64,000 nt of DNA from Ricordea florida (lineage: Eukaryota > Cnidaria > Anthozoa > Corallimorpharia > Ricordeidae). Positions 50,701-58,142 of this stretch are shown here, in pieces. Position numbers and translations under genes: made by a program. The notes below the pieces were generated by a model. The model was not told the DNA's origin and searched no databases. It saw only the letters and a list, made by a program, of their open reading frames with translations. How positions within the stretch are numbered: position 1 is the stretch's first letter; each line of letters starts with the position of its first letter. The DNA is taken from assembly GCA_949710005.1 (NCBI GenBank), contig OX453274.1, positions 36,989,214 through 37,053,213 of the forward strand, given 5' to 3'.

Positions 50701-52338
50701 TACTGCATTCATAGATGCGAAAAAATTTGTAACAACGAGTTTTGCAAAAAATGCTACAAAATAAGAAAAGATTGTAAAGTATGCGACAAAAACAAGAGTT
50801 ATAAACTATTGAAAACGGGTATGGTTGGAGGGCCTAGTATTTTATTTATGAGATATGCGGAGGCAGGAAAAACAATGATTCGCTCTCATAAATATAAAAG
50901 CCCGAAAAAATGCGTGCGAATTGTTGGCTATGACGCAAATGGTTTATATCTATCCTGTTCTGGACAAGAAATGCCATGCGGAAAAGAAAAATGCATTGAG
51001 ATTGCAAAGCCATCGGATCCTAAATTTATTAAGAAGATTTGCGAAGATATTCTTGCTGATAATCTTTTCGGGTTTTGTCAAGTTGATATCCATGTCCCCG
51101 TTCATCTAAAAGAAAAGTTTGAAGAATTCTCCCCCTTATTTATTGTAGACTCCGTTCCTGAATATTTAGTACCGGAGCCCATGAAAGAATATCAAAGAGC
51201 GACAGGTAGAAAACATCTAAAAGACAATAAAAAATTGCTTGGTGTTACCAAGGCAAAAAAGATATTTTTATATACTCCTATGATAAAATGGTATCTTAAT
51301 CATGGCTTGGAGATTACCGCCATCCATAATATTTTAAAGTATGAATCGGGAAGGCCCTTTGGATTTTTTCCAAAAGAGGTGGCAGATGCAAGAAGAGATG
51401 GAGATATTGAGGTTTTATTGGACAAACTAAGTAAAGCCTTTGATGAAAACAAGATTGACGCTGTAGTGAAAATTACCAATGAATTAAACCAATTTCCTGA
51501 TATATTTAAAGTTATTGAAGAAAATAAAGATATCAAAGTACTGATTGAAAAATTAAAACCAAAGTACAAAGGTTGTAAAGAATTAGCCGACACTAATAAA
51601 CTCAGGGGAAATTCTTTCTACGGAAAAATGATAGAAGATAAAGAAAAACATAAGATTACAAGGTATACAAAAGATGAGGAAGAGGTTGAAAAAGCCCTAA
51701 GATCTGCGTTCTTTGAGGATCTTAATGAAATAAATGACACATATGAAATAATAAAACGAAAAAGATTAATAAAAATAGACAGACCCTATCAATGCGGCAT
51801 CGCGGTGTATCAGCTAGCAAAATTAAGAATGCTGGAATTTTATTACGATTTTCTAGATAAATATCTTGATAGAAAGGATTTTGAGTTGATTCAAATGGAT
51901 ACAGATTCGATGTACATGGGAATTTCAGCCGAAAATTTGGACGATATTATAAAACCCGAAATGAGAGAAGAATACTTTAGTGGCGGGAAAGAAAAATTCC
52001 TATCGACTTCTAAATATCATGACAAGACTCCGGGTTTGTTCAAAAAAGAGTTTGACGGTATTAGAATGATCGCTCTTTCCTCAAAATGTTATTACGCGGA
52101 GGATGAGAAAGGAAAGGCAAAGTACAGTTGCAAAGGTACAATTCATAGACAAAACGAAATGAACTGGGATAGATACATGTCAGCTTTGAAAGGGTCAATT
52201 GATATGTCACAAAATACAGGATTTAGAATCAATGATAACCAAATTGTGACATATACGCAAATTAAAAAGGGATTGAATGGATATTACGATAAAAGATGGG
52301 TTTATGAGGATGGAATTCACACAAAACCATTATTTTAA
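47746..52338 (+). CDS. POLB: Protein-primed family B DNA polymerase (Polinton type)
   Basis: 1530 aa, the replicase of the element. In order: SAP-like DNA-binding motif (about 5-40); proline-rich linker with two PGS-x-P-x-RKRKLA units, likely nuclear signals (about 65-160); a conserved DDNLCVWRCLA segment (about 400); a C2H2 finger (C-x2-C...H-x4-H, about 520-540); a nuclease-like block with DGYEPETNTVFEF and GCKWHGC (about 613-635); the 3'-5' exonuclease with YDFEG (Exo I, about 694), N-x2-KYD (Exo II, about 790) and YNLND (Exo III, about 925); then polymerase motif A YDANGLY (about 1060), motif B GNSFYGK (about 1287), motif C MDTDS (about 1384) and the K-x-Y motif (about 1447). All catalytic residues are present. 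No separate terminal protein gene is recognised; the N-terminal region may supply it. Ends tail to tail with the integrase, overlapping by 9 nt. Confidence 0.96.
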   Translation: MEQQLRGLKVPQLKSLVRWYNIRGRSAFNKPELINALVNIPEITNNIQQITNNIVGIVNELRNMPMRPVNQPNLPLPIPNIAPPLTIPQPIPGTPPGSPDIIRPVTPPGSPPPRTPPVTPPGSPPLRKRKLAPTFIKPQTPRTLPGSTPSRKRKLASQIPILDEPVPKINVPILKPKNIFKVLDKDKFAKKLEELANENIIKFTNKKTKPKRGVTISDSVRDELKEKTKKKRTTTLKIFSINLHEDDPPIQNNRENIIRIRRDLNNDLTETIYNELEPQIEMGARIVSSFTAMIQRGNGEIAYHTHTFRSGGTFTSLSEIKDYIEKCEGERLSLEGAAWMRAYLPPEKKINKPGVNEGGVEFREVQIKVINTRQPLVGCGRLPDELRKKRCIYSVDDKDDNLCVWRCLAILMNINSGKQNPEKRIEKQALNLARTFYGFKKLKGEEVRSTKLVDFEKISKVFSINIRVYEQKDISNFSVWKLVFGKNNFKDNLPTLNLGLYNNHGFFIKNLDLLAQNWVCQGCNQKFTRHEDLKRHFTNETCTGGKTKIFCTGEKIKRLMNESEKVFYGGKINFSYKACRWIENQSKIMGKHIHHGLCGHGGERCYRDENGNEILFDGYEPETNTVFEFYGCKWHGCPCSSTDKIKYNETIERENMIKSLGYNVVSVWECENPELPNIWFKKKFNPYPYFIDYDFEGLLQKEDKQITDDLIFTHTHIPVSVAIIDNLTKKPVFLCNQNPDLLIKEFVEKLEEIRKIIVEKVREEYPLPDQDSLQKNVLQKYEEWCNQVPVLGFNSGKYDINLIKRHFIKHMTEKTKEIFIAKKQNRYMFLSTPHFKFLDIMSYLAPGVSFDSWCKANNCEAKKLVLPYEKLDGYDKLSLVGPVKHEDFYSSLKKKNISKEEYEEYLLEFEKRGCVTMLDWLKEYNLNDVIPFLEALEKTRRLYYPDEIDILKDAVSIPGVSMRAVLNKYQKMKKKGDPELYAPGQYCIHRCEKICNNEFCKKCYKIRKDCKVCDKNKSYKLLKTGMVGGPSILFMRYAEAGKTMIRSHKYKSPKKCVRIVGYDANGLYLSCSGQEMPCGKEKCIEIAKPSDPKFIKKICEDILADNLFGFCQVDIHVPVHLKEKFEEFSPLFIVDSVPEYLVPEPMKEYQRATGRKHLKDNKKLLGVTKAKKIFLYTPMIKWYLNHGLEITAIHNILKYESGRPFGFFPKEVADARRDGDIEVLLDKLSKAFDENKIDAVVKITNELNQFPDIFKVIEENKDIKVLIEKLKPKYKGCKELADTNKLRGNSFYGKMIEDKEKHKITRYTKDEEEVEKALRSAFFEDLNEINDTYEIIKRKRLIKIDRPYQCGIAVYQLAKLRMLEFYYDFLDKYLDRKDFELIQMDTDSMYMGISAENLDDIIKPEMREEYFSGGKEKFLSTSKYHDKTPGLFKKEFDGIRMIALSSKCYYAEDEKGKAKYSCKGTIHRQNEMNWDRYMSALKGSIDMSQNTGFRINDNQIVTYTQIKKGLNGYYDKRWVYEDGIHTKPLF

Positions 52339-53337
52339 AACAGAATTAGGGGGTAACTCTGTATCATAAGGAATAACCTGTAATTCTTCACGCACAAAAC
52401 CTCGCCTTGGGCCATCCTCTAAAAAGTATAAAACAGGCTGATTAGGAGAAATTCTACTTCCAGAAATATAATAAACTTTTATGCTCCAAATGGGATCTGT
52501 GGCTCTTCTTCTTTCTCCTCCTTCAAGTTCACCCGGAGCTAATAAATATCTAACCCTAACTTCGGTTGGTAGTCTAACCTCATCAAGACCCACCACACGT
52601 TTGTAATTTTTAGTTTCAATATTCACCTCTTTCATTTTTATAGCCTCATCGGGCTCTTTACCGGTTATTCTCTTTTTCGTATTATTCAAAGTTTTTAGAA
52701 TAGCTGGTAATCTTTTCATCCACACCCGCGATCGATCATCGCTGATCATTTCTTGCGCATATTGATGACTAAATAATCTTTCTCCTAATATTCTATTTGC
52801 GTTTTCCACAAATGCTTGTGCTCTATGATTACCAGCTTCACTTCTTTGTATCCTCACATTATGGTAATTCATGAGTTTACTAACTTCACCCATAAATTCT
52901 TTCCCAGGATCAACCATTAATGTTTTTGGGAATTTCAATCTTCTAGAATATATTTTCTTAAAAGCTTCTGATATCTCTCGACTTTCTTTTGAGGTTAATG
53001 GCTCAGCATCTTTATATCTCGAGGCGATATCAACCAAAACTAACGCGTATTTATATGTTTTTCTTCCGACTCTATCATGAGGTAAAAATAATAAATCCGC
53101 TTGGTGAATCTGATTGGGTTTATCTACAGTCCAGTGCGGTCTAGGTATATACTTTGGAGCAGGAAGATAGATTTGCCATATTGCCTGTTTCTCTAACCAC
53201 CGTTTTGCCTCATTTTCACTTACTTTAGCCTTCTCAGCTAATTTAGGAATTGCGGAATATCCTTTCCAATACCCCTCGGTTGAATAATATATCCGCTCGA
53301 AGAGCGGGGCCGGCGAAGCCGATATTTTTGACATCAT
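52330..53337 (-). CDS. INT: Retrovirus-like DD35E integrase
   Basis: 335 aa from the first true ATG (a TTG-led frame extends to 53352). It inserts the element by strand transfer, generating the 5-bp duplication. The rve core has Asp in HQADLL (about 81), Asp in LMVDPGKEF (about 143) and Glu in AFVENANR (about 178), with 34 residues between the second Asp and the Glu. The N-terminal segment resembles the helical region of Polinton integrases; the C-terminus (VRYLLAPGELEGG to VREELQVIP) is probably an SH3/chromo-like DNA- or chromatin-binding module. A zinc-binding HHCC is not obvious. Divergently oriented from the capsid genes with a short shared promoter region. Confidence 0.95.
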   Translation of the reverse strand: MMSKISASPAPLFERIYYSTEGYWKGYSAIPKLAEKAKVSENEAKRWLEKQAIWQIYLPAPKYIPRPHWTVDKPNQIHQADLLFLPHDRVGRKTYKYALVLVDIASRYKDAEPLTSKESREISEAFKKIYSRRLKFPKTLMVDPGKEFMGEVSKLMNYHNVRIQRSEAGNHRAQAFVENANRILGERLFSHQYAQEMISDDRSRVWMKRLPAILKTLNNTKKRITGKEPDEAIKMKEVNIETKNYKRVVGLDEVRLPTEVRVRYLLAPGELEGGERRRATDPIWSIKVYYISGSRISPNQPVLYFLEDGPRRGFVREELQVIPYDTELPPNSVLK

Positions 53338-53353
53338 TTTAAAAATAAACAAT

Positions 53354-53366
53354 TATCTTATAAATT
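53354..53366. promoter_or_regulatory. Shared promoter element between INT and the 63-aa ORF
   Basis: TATCTTATAAATT ends 3 nt before the 63-aa ATG. Read on the minus strand it gives TTTATAAGATA, one base from the early motif, 27 nt before the integrase ATG. It may serve both directions. Confidence 0.45.
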
Positions 53367-53369
53367 GAA

Positions 53370-53561
53370 ATGGTGGCGGAAGAAAAACCTGTAAAGTTCA
53401 GCGAATACCAAATTAATCTCATGAAAAAAATTATTAGAAAAAAAATTCTGTATATGGAAGATGGCGAGAAAATTTTTAATGTTTTAATTTTAATTCCCGA
53501 GGCAAGAGAGGGTTTATTAAAACATATTGGCGAGTTAGAAAATAGGACAACACAGGTTTAA
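53370..53561 (+). CDS. Small hypothetical protein (63 aa)
   Basis: A short, helix-rich, charged protein (KFSEYQINLMKKIIRKK, EDGEKIFNVL) with no membrane segment. Same orientation as the capsid gene, 29 nt upstream of it, preceded by the same 13-mer as the capsid gene. No homology recognised. The shared upstream element and open frame suggest it is real; the small size keeps confidence moderate. Confidence 0.6.
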   Translation: MVAEEKPVKFSEYQINLMKKIIRKKILYMEDGEKIFNVLILIPEAREGLLKHIGELENRTTQV

Positions 53562-53574
53562 AGGTTAACCAAAG

Positions 53575-53587
53575 TATCTTATAAATT
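53575..53587 (+). promoter_or_regulatory. Promoter-like 13-mer before capsid gene
   Basis: TATCTTATAAATT, identical to 53354-53366 and also ending 3 nt before the ATG. Close to the start codon, it may be an initiator or late-promoter element. Confidence 0.5.
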
Positions 53588-53590
53588 ACA

Positions 53591-54829
53591 ATGACGTCTG
53601 AAAAAATTAATCCAAACAGAATTCCAAAGGAACCATTTGGTTTGAAAGCAGAATCAACCCTGAATAGAATTACTCTAAATCCATCCTCAGCCAGCCCCGG
53701 AGAAACATTATACATAAATATTCCCAAACTCGCCGAGAATTTGGTGATTGTTCCTGGAAGTGTATCTCTTCTATTTGATTTAGATGTCGAGGGGCATGCA
53801 AATAATACGGTTGTAAATAATTTGAGTCGTAATCTTGTAACCAGACTAAAAGTTCTTTTTGGAGGAGAAACATTGCAAGATACTCAAAGATATGATCTAT
53901 TTCAAACGTATCATGATTTATTCTTAACCGAAGAAGAGCGAGAAGATAAATTAAAACAGGGCATTTCTTCCCCAAATATTAGAAAACTCAGAACAAAATC
54001 TGGAGATGCAAAAACACAAGATGTAAAAGAAGTTGCTCTCGCTAATGTACACGGTTCCAAGTATAGAATACCAATAAAGCACCCTATTTTAAACGATCAC
54101 GGTGTTTTTTATCCGAAAGCATTGGAAAATCATCTAATATTTGAGATTACACTCGCTCCAATCAATAATATTCTTATTTTTTCTGACACAACTAAAGCAC
54201 CATCATATTCAATCAAAAACTTGGAGTTAGAATATTCCTCAATTTCAAGCGAATACTTAGCCCGCGAGGCTCAAGCAGCTTATCAAGTCGGTAAAGGATT
54301 CTTTTACGAAAATATTACCTTGCACAAAACTTTTACATTTTCCGTGGGCGGTGATGGTGTTATTAATCAGCATATTAATTTACCGAGAAGATCAATGACA
54401 GGAATATTGTTTTTGTTTTTATTGCCTCAAGCATCAGGAGCAAGGGATTCAGAAAATTTTTATAATCCTGGTATATCTTCCGTTGAAATTGATGTCGATG
54501 GGGTGCCAAATAGAATATACTCTAGGGGAATGATTCCGTCTGATCTTTGGGAATCCGTGAAAAAACGATTCCGACCAACGGGGGAACAAATTTCTTTGAA
54601 AGAAAAAGAATTTTACGCGGATAAGTTTGCTCTTTGGGTTGATACTAGAACGCATCCAGATAATGGTATTCATGGCGGCGGACTTGCTCTAAATAATACG
54701 CATGATGGCGTAAAAATAGAAATTAAAAGGAAACAAAGCGGGTCCGGAACAATAACGTGTCATATGTTTGTCGTAGCAGATGCGATGCTGGAGATTATGA
54801 ATTCAAGTTTGAGATCAATTAAGTACTAA
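53591..54829 (+). CDS. Candidate major capsid protein (double jelly-roll)
   Basis: 412 aa, beta-strand-rich, no membrane segments. Early strands (LVIVPGSVSLLFDLDV), a segment LVTRLKVLFGGETLQD followed by YDLFQTYHDLF, and two similarly built halves are what double-jelly-roll capsid proteins of Polinton-like viruses look like. It immediately precedes the packaging ATPase, the usual neighbour of a capsid gene. It is shorter than typical Polinton hexon proteins (about 600 aa) but near the size of the smallest double-jelly-roll capsids. The function is inferred from composition and position; a structure prediction would decide. Confidence 0.65.
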   Translation: MTSEKINPNRIPKEPFGLKAESTLNRITLNPSSASPGETLYINIPKLAENLVIVPGSVSLLFDLDVEGHANNTVVNNLSRNLVTRLKVLFGGETLQDTQRYDLFQTYHDLFLTEEEREDKLKQGISSPNIRKLRTKSGDAKTQDVKEVALANVHGSKYRIPIKHPILNDHGVFYPKALENHLIFEITLAPINNILIFSDTTKAPSYSIKNLELEYSSISSEYLAREAQAAYQVGKGFFYENITLHKTFTFSVGGDGVINQHINLPRRSMTGILFLFLLPQASGARDSENFYNPGISSVEIDVDGVPNRIYSRGMIPSDLWESVKKRFRPTGEQISLKEKEFYADKFALWVDTRTHPDNGIHGGGLALNNTHDGVKIEIKRKQSGSGTITCHMFVVADAMLEIMNSSLRSIKY

Positions 54830-54841
54830 AAACATAATGTT

Positions 54842-55483
54842 ATGATACAAAAAATCATGGAAGATTTACGAGATAAAATACCATTCCATTGTATTATAAC
54901 AGGACCCACAAATTGCGGAAAAACAAAGTACCTAATTGAACAGCTCCGAGGCCCTTTCCGGAAAGTTTTTGAATATATTGTGTTAATTTGTCCGACTTTT
55001 TCTAAAAATAAAACTTATCATAATTTTGCCTTGGGGGATAAACATTTTTATGTATTATCTCCAGATGCTAGTAACGTTGACGAGATTAATGAATTGTTAA
55101 ATGATTGTCAAACTTTATTCTCCGGAACAAATACTTTAATAATTTTAGATGATTGCGCCGTATCCACCGATCTGAAGAAAAGAACAAATAAATTTATAGA
55201 TTTAGCATTCTCCGGAAGGCATCATGGATTATCGGTTTGGGTTCTCACCCAGCAATTAACATCCATAGCAAAACCATTCCGCGAAAATGTAGCATGCGTT
55301 GTTACTTTTCATAATCCATCGCAGAAAGGCATGAAAATGTTTTTCGAGGATTACGGCGGTGATTTGGATTATGAATTGGGTAAAAAGTTTATGCAGCTCC
55401 TGAAAACTGAAAAATATTCTAGGTTATGTTTGAGTTTGCGTTACCCATTTAATTGCTATTTAGAGATTCCCGAGGTGGTTTAA
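54842..55483 (+). CDS. ATP: A32/FtsK-HerA type genome-packaging ATPase
   Basis: 213 aa; would power DNA translocation into the capsid. Walker A GPTNCGKT at 21-28, Walker B LIILDD at 99-104, then a sensor-like LTQQ at 135-138 and FRENVACVV, the order seen in A32-like ATPases of Polintons and large DNA viruses. It starts 12 nt after the capsid stop codon without a promoter motif, suggesting joint expression with the capsid gene. Confidence 0.93.
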   Translation: MIQKIMEDLRDKIPFHCIITGPTNCGKTKYLIEQLRGPFRKVFEYIVLICPTFSKNKTYHNFALGDKHFYVLSPDASNVDEINELLNDCQTLFSGTNTLIILDDCAVSTDLKKRTNKFIDLAFSGRHHGLSVWVLTQQLTSIAKPFRENVACVVTFHNPSQKGMKMFFEDYGGDLDYELGKKFMQLLKTEKYSRLCLSLRYPFNCYLEIPEVV

Positions 55484-55489
55484 CAAAAG

Positions 55490-56041
55490 ATGTCTAATAT
55501 TGAAGATTACATTGACCAAACAGAAAAAACTGACCGACCGGAGGGAGAATCTGGAAAAAGTGAGGATTTTGAAGTTAAACAAGAATCGCTGGCCATTCTC
55601 GCAGCTCTTGGAACCACAAAGGAATATTTAGGAGTTGATATGAGTTTAGGCGATATAAAAAAATTATCGGAAAAAGATGTAGAAAAATATTTTAATCGTT
55701 ATCAAGCGGTAATGGGTAAGAAAATTAACGGAGGATTGGTAGATTCATCCCTTCAATTAGTTTCCAAAATTATTTCTTATTTAGTTCCAGTTGATGATAT
55801 AGAATCTCTTTGCAATGATCTGAAGAATGATGATTTGGTTAATCGAGAACTATCAAACATTGTGGGTCTCTTAGCATTGAAAGCAGGAAGATTGGCAGCA
55901 CTTGCTAGCGGTATATTCCAGGTTGCAAAACACATCAAATTCAACAAAAATCAGCAATTTCTAAGAGAAGAACCAGTAAATTCTAACACAACTGATAAGG
56001 AAACTAAGCAATCTGCTGAAGGCGTTGATACAGTATATTAA
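55490..56041 (+). CDS. Hypothetical virion-module protein (183 aa)
   Basis: Acidic, disordered N-terminus (about 1-30), a helical core with SLAILAALGTTKEYLGVD and IVGLLALKAGRLAALASG, and a polar tail. The alanine/leucine helix at about 125-150 could be membrane-associated or a helical bundle. It starts 6 nt after the ATPase stop with no promoter motif, so it probably shares the capsid-ATPase transcript. No family recognised. Confidence 0.8.
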   Translation: MSNIEDYIDQTEKTDRPEGESGKSEDFEVKQESLAILAALGTTKEYLGVDMSLGDIKKLSEKDVEKYFNRYQAVMGKKINGGLVDSSLQLVSKIISYLVPVDDIESLCNDLKNDDLVNRELSNIVGLLALKAGRLAALASGIFQVAKHIKFNKNQQFLREEPVNSNTTDKETKQSAEGVDTVY

Positions 56042-56046
56042 ACAGA

Positions 56047-56055
56047 TCTAAAAAC
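56047..56055 (+). promoter_or_regulatory. Late-like promoter motif (variant)
   Basis: TCTAAAAAC, 32 nt before the 145-aa ATG; deviates from TYTAAAGAT in the last four bases. Confidence 0.4.
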
Positions 56056-56078
56056 TTATTTGCGGCATCTAAATAACA

Positions 56079-56516
56079 ATGTCTGAACAAACTGAACAAA
56101 GCGGAGGAGATGCGGAGCAAATTACAGCAGATCCCAAACTCGAAAATAAAGATTCTAAAAAGAGGGAGAAAGATCCTAAAAAAGTAGCAGCTGGAAAGAA
56201 ACTAGCCGAATATAATAAAAAAGCAAAAGATGCATTAGCCAGGGAGATGAAACGCGAAGAAAAAATGAAACAGGAAGAGGAGCAAAATGAAAATACATAT
56301 AGAGAAGCGAAATCATGGCTTCCAGAGTTATCTTTTACTACTGTTTTATCCGTTATTGGTTTAGGGTTTACAGCATTTGATCTTTTTATGAGATATAAGG
56401 AAAAAGCTGGGGTTGAATATTCTAATAGGATACCTGATTTATCACAAGTTCCGCAAATACCCCAACCAAAAAAGATACCATTTTCTGCAGCCCCAAAATC
56501 TTTAGGAATGGAATAA
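56079..56516 (+). CDS. Basic single-pass membrane protein (145 aa)
   Basis: The N-terminal half is lysine/glutamate-rich (KDPKKVAAGKKLAEYNKK, then AREMKREEKMKQ), predicted helical and able to bind DNA or another charged partner. A transmembrane segment (FTTVLSVIGLGFTAFDLF) lies at about 86-103, followed by a proline-rich tail. The layout suits a protein linking an internal membrane to the genome or core; this is inference. No family name recognised. Confidence 0.8.
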   Translation: MSEQTEQSGGDAEQITADPKLENKDSKKREKDPKKVAAGKKLAEYNKKAKDALAREMKREEKMKQEEEQNENTYREAKSWLPELSFTTVLSVIGLGFTAFDLFMRYKEKAGVEYSNRIPDLSQVPQIPQPKKIPFSAAPKSLGME

Positions 56517-56518
56517 TC

Positions 56519-56527
56519 TCTAAAGTT
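56519..56527 (+). promoter_or_regulatory. Late-like promoter motif (variant)
   Basis: TCTAAAGTT, 43 nt before the 72-aa ATG. GTAAAAAATCATG precedes both this start and the 389-aa start at 58143. Confidence 0.45.
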
Positions 56528-56561
56528 ATTTAAAAGTTTCCCAATGGTGTAGTAAAAAATC

Positions 56562-56780
56562 ATGTCAACTGAAAACAAACTTGTGAAAACTGTAACTGAT
56601 TCAGCAGTACTTATCGGATTGGGGGCTGGGGTTGGATATGTAGCCAAAAAAGTAATGAAAGAATCATTTTTGAGTGATCCGTCCTCAAGTATTACAAATT
56701 ATGCAAAGTGGGTAGCTGTATTATCCGGAAGCATGTATCTTAAAACATATTTAGAGGATCAAAAGATTTTACCAAAATAA
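56562..56780 (+). CDS. Small membrane protein (72 aa)
   Basis: Two hydrophobic stretches: SAVLIGLGAGVGYVA (about 14-28) and WVAVLSGSMYLKTYL (about 49-63). No homology recognised. Its stop overlaps the next start in TAATG (56778-56782), so the downstream protein may be made by termination-reinitiation. Confidence 0.75.
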   Translation: MSTENKLVKTVTDSAVLIGLGAGVGYVAKKVMKESFLSDPSSSITNYAKWVAVLSGSMYLKTYLEDQKILPK

Positions 56781-57178
56781 TGGCATTAGCATCAATAGCA
56801 ATGATGATTGGAGGAGCTGTATTAAATGCATCTGCCTTTGTTGGCGGAAATTATCTTGCAAAAAGTCTTTCAGGGTATAATGCGGATACAGAAAAAATAC
56901 GACACGATAAAGCAATGGAAAAATATCAAAGAGATTACTCAGAATATCAGGAAAAAAGACAAAAAATGCTTGATTGGAAAATGAAAAGAAAAGATGAAAA
57001 ATATCAAGCATCAAAAAATATTTCGGCCACAAATCAGGCTTTTGAATTGTACGCCCAAATGAATGAACCAAAATTCTCTGATTATTACAAACCAAGTGAT
57101 AGTCAAAAGACAGGAGAAATGGCATATGTCGGGGCTGGAATGTTAGGTTTAGGTTACGCGGTCAGTAAAATATTATAA
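56780..57178 (+). CDS. Membrane-flanked coiled-coil protein (132 aa)
   Basis: N-terminal hydrophobic segment (IAMMIGGAVLNASAFVGGNYL), a charged helical middle (about 35-80, many K/E/R/Q) and a C-terminal hydrophobic segment (AYVGAGMLGLGYAV). Both ends could span or enter a membrane with the middle as a spacer. It has no promoter motif of its own; its start overlaps the 72-aa stop by one base. Followed by a hairpin terminator. Confidence 0.8.
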   Translation: MALASIAMMIGGAVLNASAFVGGNYLAKSLSGYNADTEKIRHDKAMEKYQRDYSEYQEKRQKMLDWKMKRKDEKYQASKNISATNQAFELYAQMNEPKFSDYYKPSDSQKTGEMAYVGAGMLGLGYAVSKIL

Positions 57179-57183
57179 ATTAT

Positions 57184-57221
57184 TTTGTTATGTAACCAGT
57201 AATTTTGGTTATATAACATAA
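57184..57221. terminator. Hairpin between convergent genes, copy 1
   Basis: Arms GTTATGTAACCA and TGGTTATATAACATAA with a loop of about 7 nt, exactly between the 132-aa gene (+) and the 273-aa gene (-). A near-identical hairpin lies at 62331-62368. Works for either strand as a palindrome. Confidence 0.7.
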
Positions 57222-57227
57222 GTATAT

Positions 57228-58049
57228 TTACATGAAACTCCCAAAATCAGAATCTTCATATTCATCATAACCAATATGGGAAGAAGCAGATTCGCCGTCT
57301 GAAATAACTACTTCTTGATTATATTTTTTGCGTGGAGCTAATCTTTTAATTTCTTTTTTCGTTTCAACGAGAGCGTCATAAAGTTTTACTTGCAATGAAA
57401 TACGCTGACCAATAAATATTGATTCAATTTTGATTGAACACTCTGCGTGGCAACCTTTATTGACTAAATCTTTAGGGTCTATTGTTTCATTGCAATCCTC
57501 ACTTCTAATGTCATAAAATTTTGTAAGAAATTCTCCTTTTTTGTATGAAATTAATTTGGGATATAATGTTGGTCCTCTTTCAGGAACTTTTTGCATATAA
57601 GGTTTGTTTTTACCATCCTCAATTTTTTCCATTTTCCAATAGAGAGGATTAAAACCTCCCTTTGATTTAGTAAGATCAGATCTTTTCAACTCAAATCTAT
57701 CAATTTCTTCTTTATTTTCTAAAATATGATCAATGCAGCAATCTACTATTTCATTAAATTTTTCTATCCATTTTTCCTCTTCATCGGTGGGTTTATTTCC
57801 ACTCCATAAACATAAAGGAAAAGAATAAGTTGAAAAACTTTCAGAAACTCCAAATGAATACAATCGGCTGGTTGGAATAACTAGTTCTCCTTCAGTTCCA
57901 TCTTCATTTTTTGTAAAAATTTTTATTCTTCTAAATTCAACCTTTGGTTTTTTATCTGGAACTTCACCTAAAATTGGTTTAGAAAAGATCATACTTTCTT
58001 GGGGGTTATAATTATTAATATCTATTAATTGAGTATTTTCGTTCATCAT
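57228..58049 (-). CDS. Candidate viral ssDNA-binding protein (273 aa)
   Basis: Soluble, mixed alpha/beta, with SFPLCLWSG, ERGPTLYPKL and GCHAECSIKIESIFIGQRISLQVKLYDA, strands resembling an OB-like fold seen in ssDNA-binding proteins of nucleocytoplasmic large DNA viruses. The C-terminus is an acidic tail ending in aromatic residues (DEYEDSDFGSF), a feature of several phage SSBs. It is transcribed opposite to the structural genes and carries the early-class motif, like PolB. Family assignment is tentative; a profile search would settle it. Confidence 0.5.
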   Translation of the reverse strand: MMNENTQLIDINNYNPQESMIFSKPILGEVPDKKPKVEFRRIKIFTKNEDGTEGELVIPTSRLYSFGVSESFSTYSFPLCLWSGNKPTDEEEKWIEKFNEIVDCCIDHILENKEEIDRFELKRSDLTKSKGGFNPLYWKMEKIEDGKNKPYMQKVPERGPTLYPKLISYKKGEFLTKFYDIRSEDCNETIDPKDLVNKGCHAECSIKIESIFIGQRISLQVKLYDALVETKKEIKRLAPRKKYNQEVVISDGESASSHIGYDEYEDSDFGSFM

Positions 58050-58076
58050 TTTATTTCTTTTTCTTTTATATTTTTT

Positions 58077-58085
58077 TCTTTTAAA
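58077..58085 (-). promoter_or_regulatory. Early-class promoter motif of the 273-aa gene
   Basis: TTTAAAAGA on the minus strand, 36 nt before the ATG at 58049. Confidence 0.55.
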
Positions 58086-58110
58086 TCATTTTTTCTTCAG
58101 CTCTAAGGGG

Positions 58111-58119
58111 TCTAAAGAT
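58111..58119 (+). promoter_or_regulatory. Late-class promoter motif of the 389-aa gene
   Basis: TCTAAAGAT, 32 nt before the ATG at 58143; back to back with the early motif at 58077-58085. Confidence 0.6.
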
Positions 58120-58142
58120 TTCATACTGATGAGTAAAAAATC

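Noticed and set aside
53338-53352. Longer integrase frame starting MFIFK
   Set aside because: The first codon is TTG, not ATG; the first ATG is at 53337.
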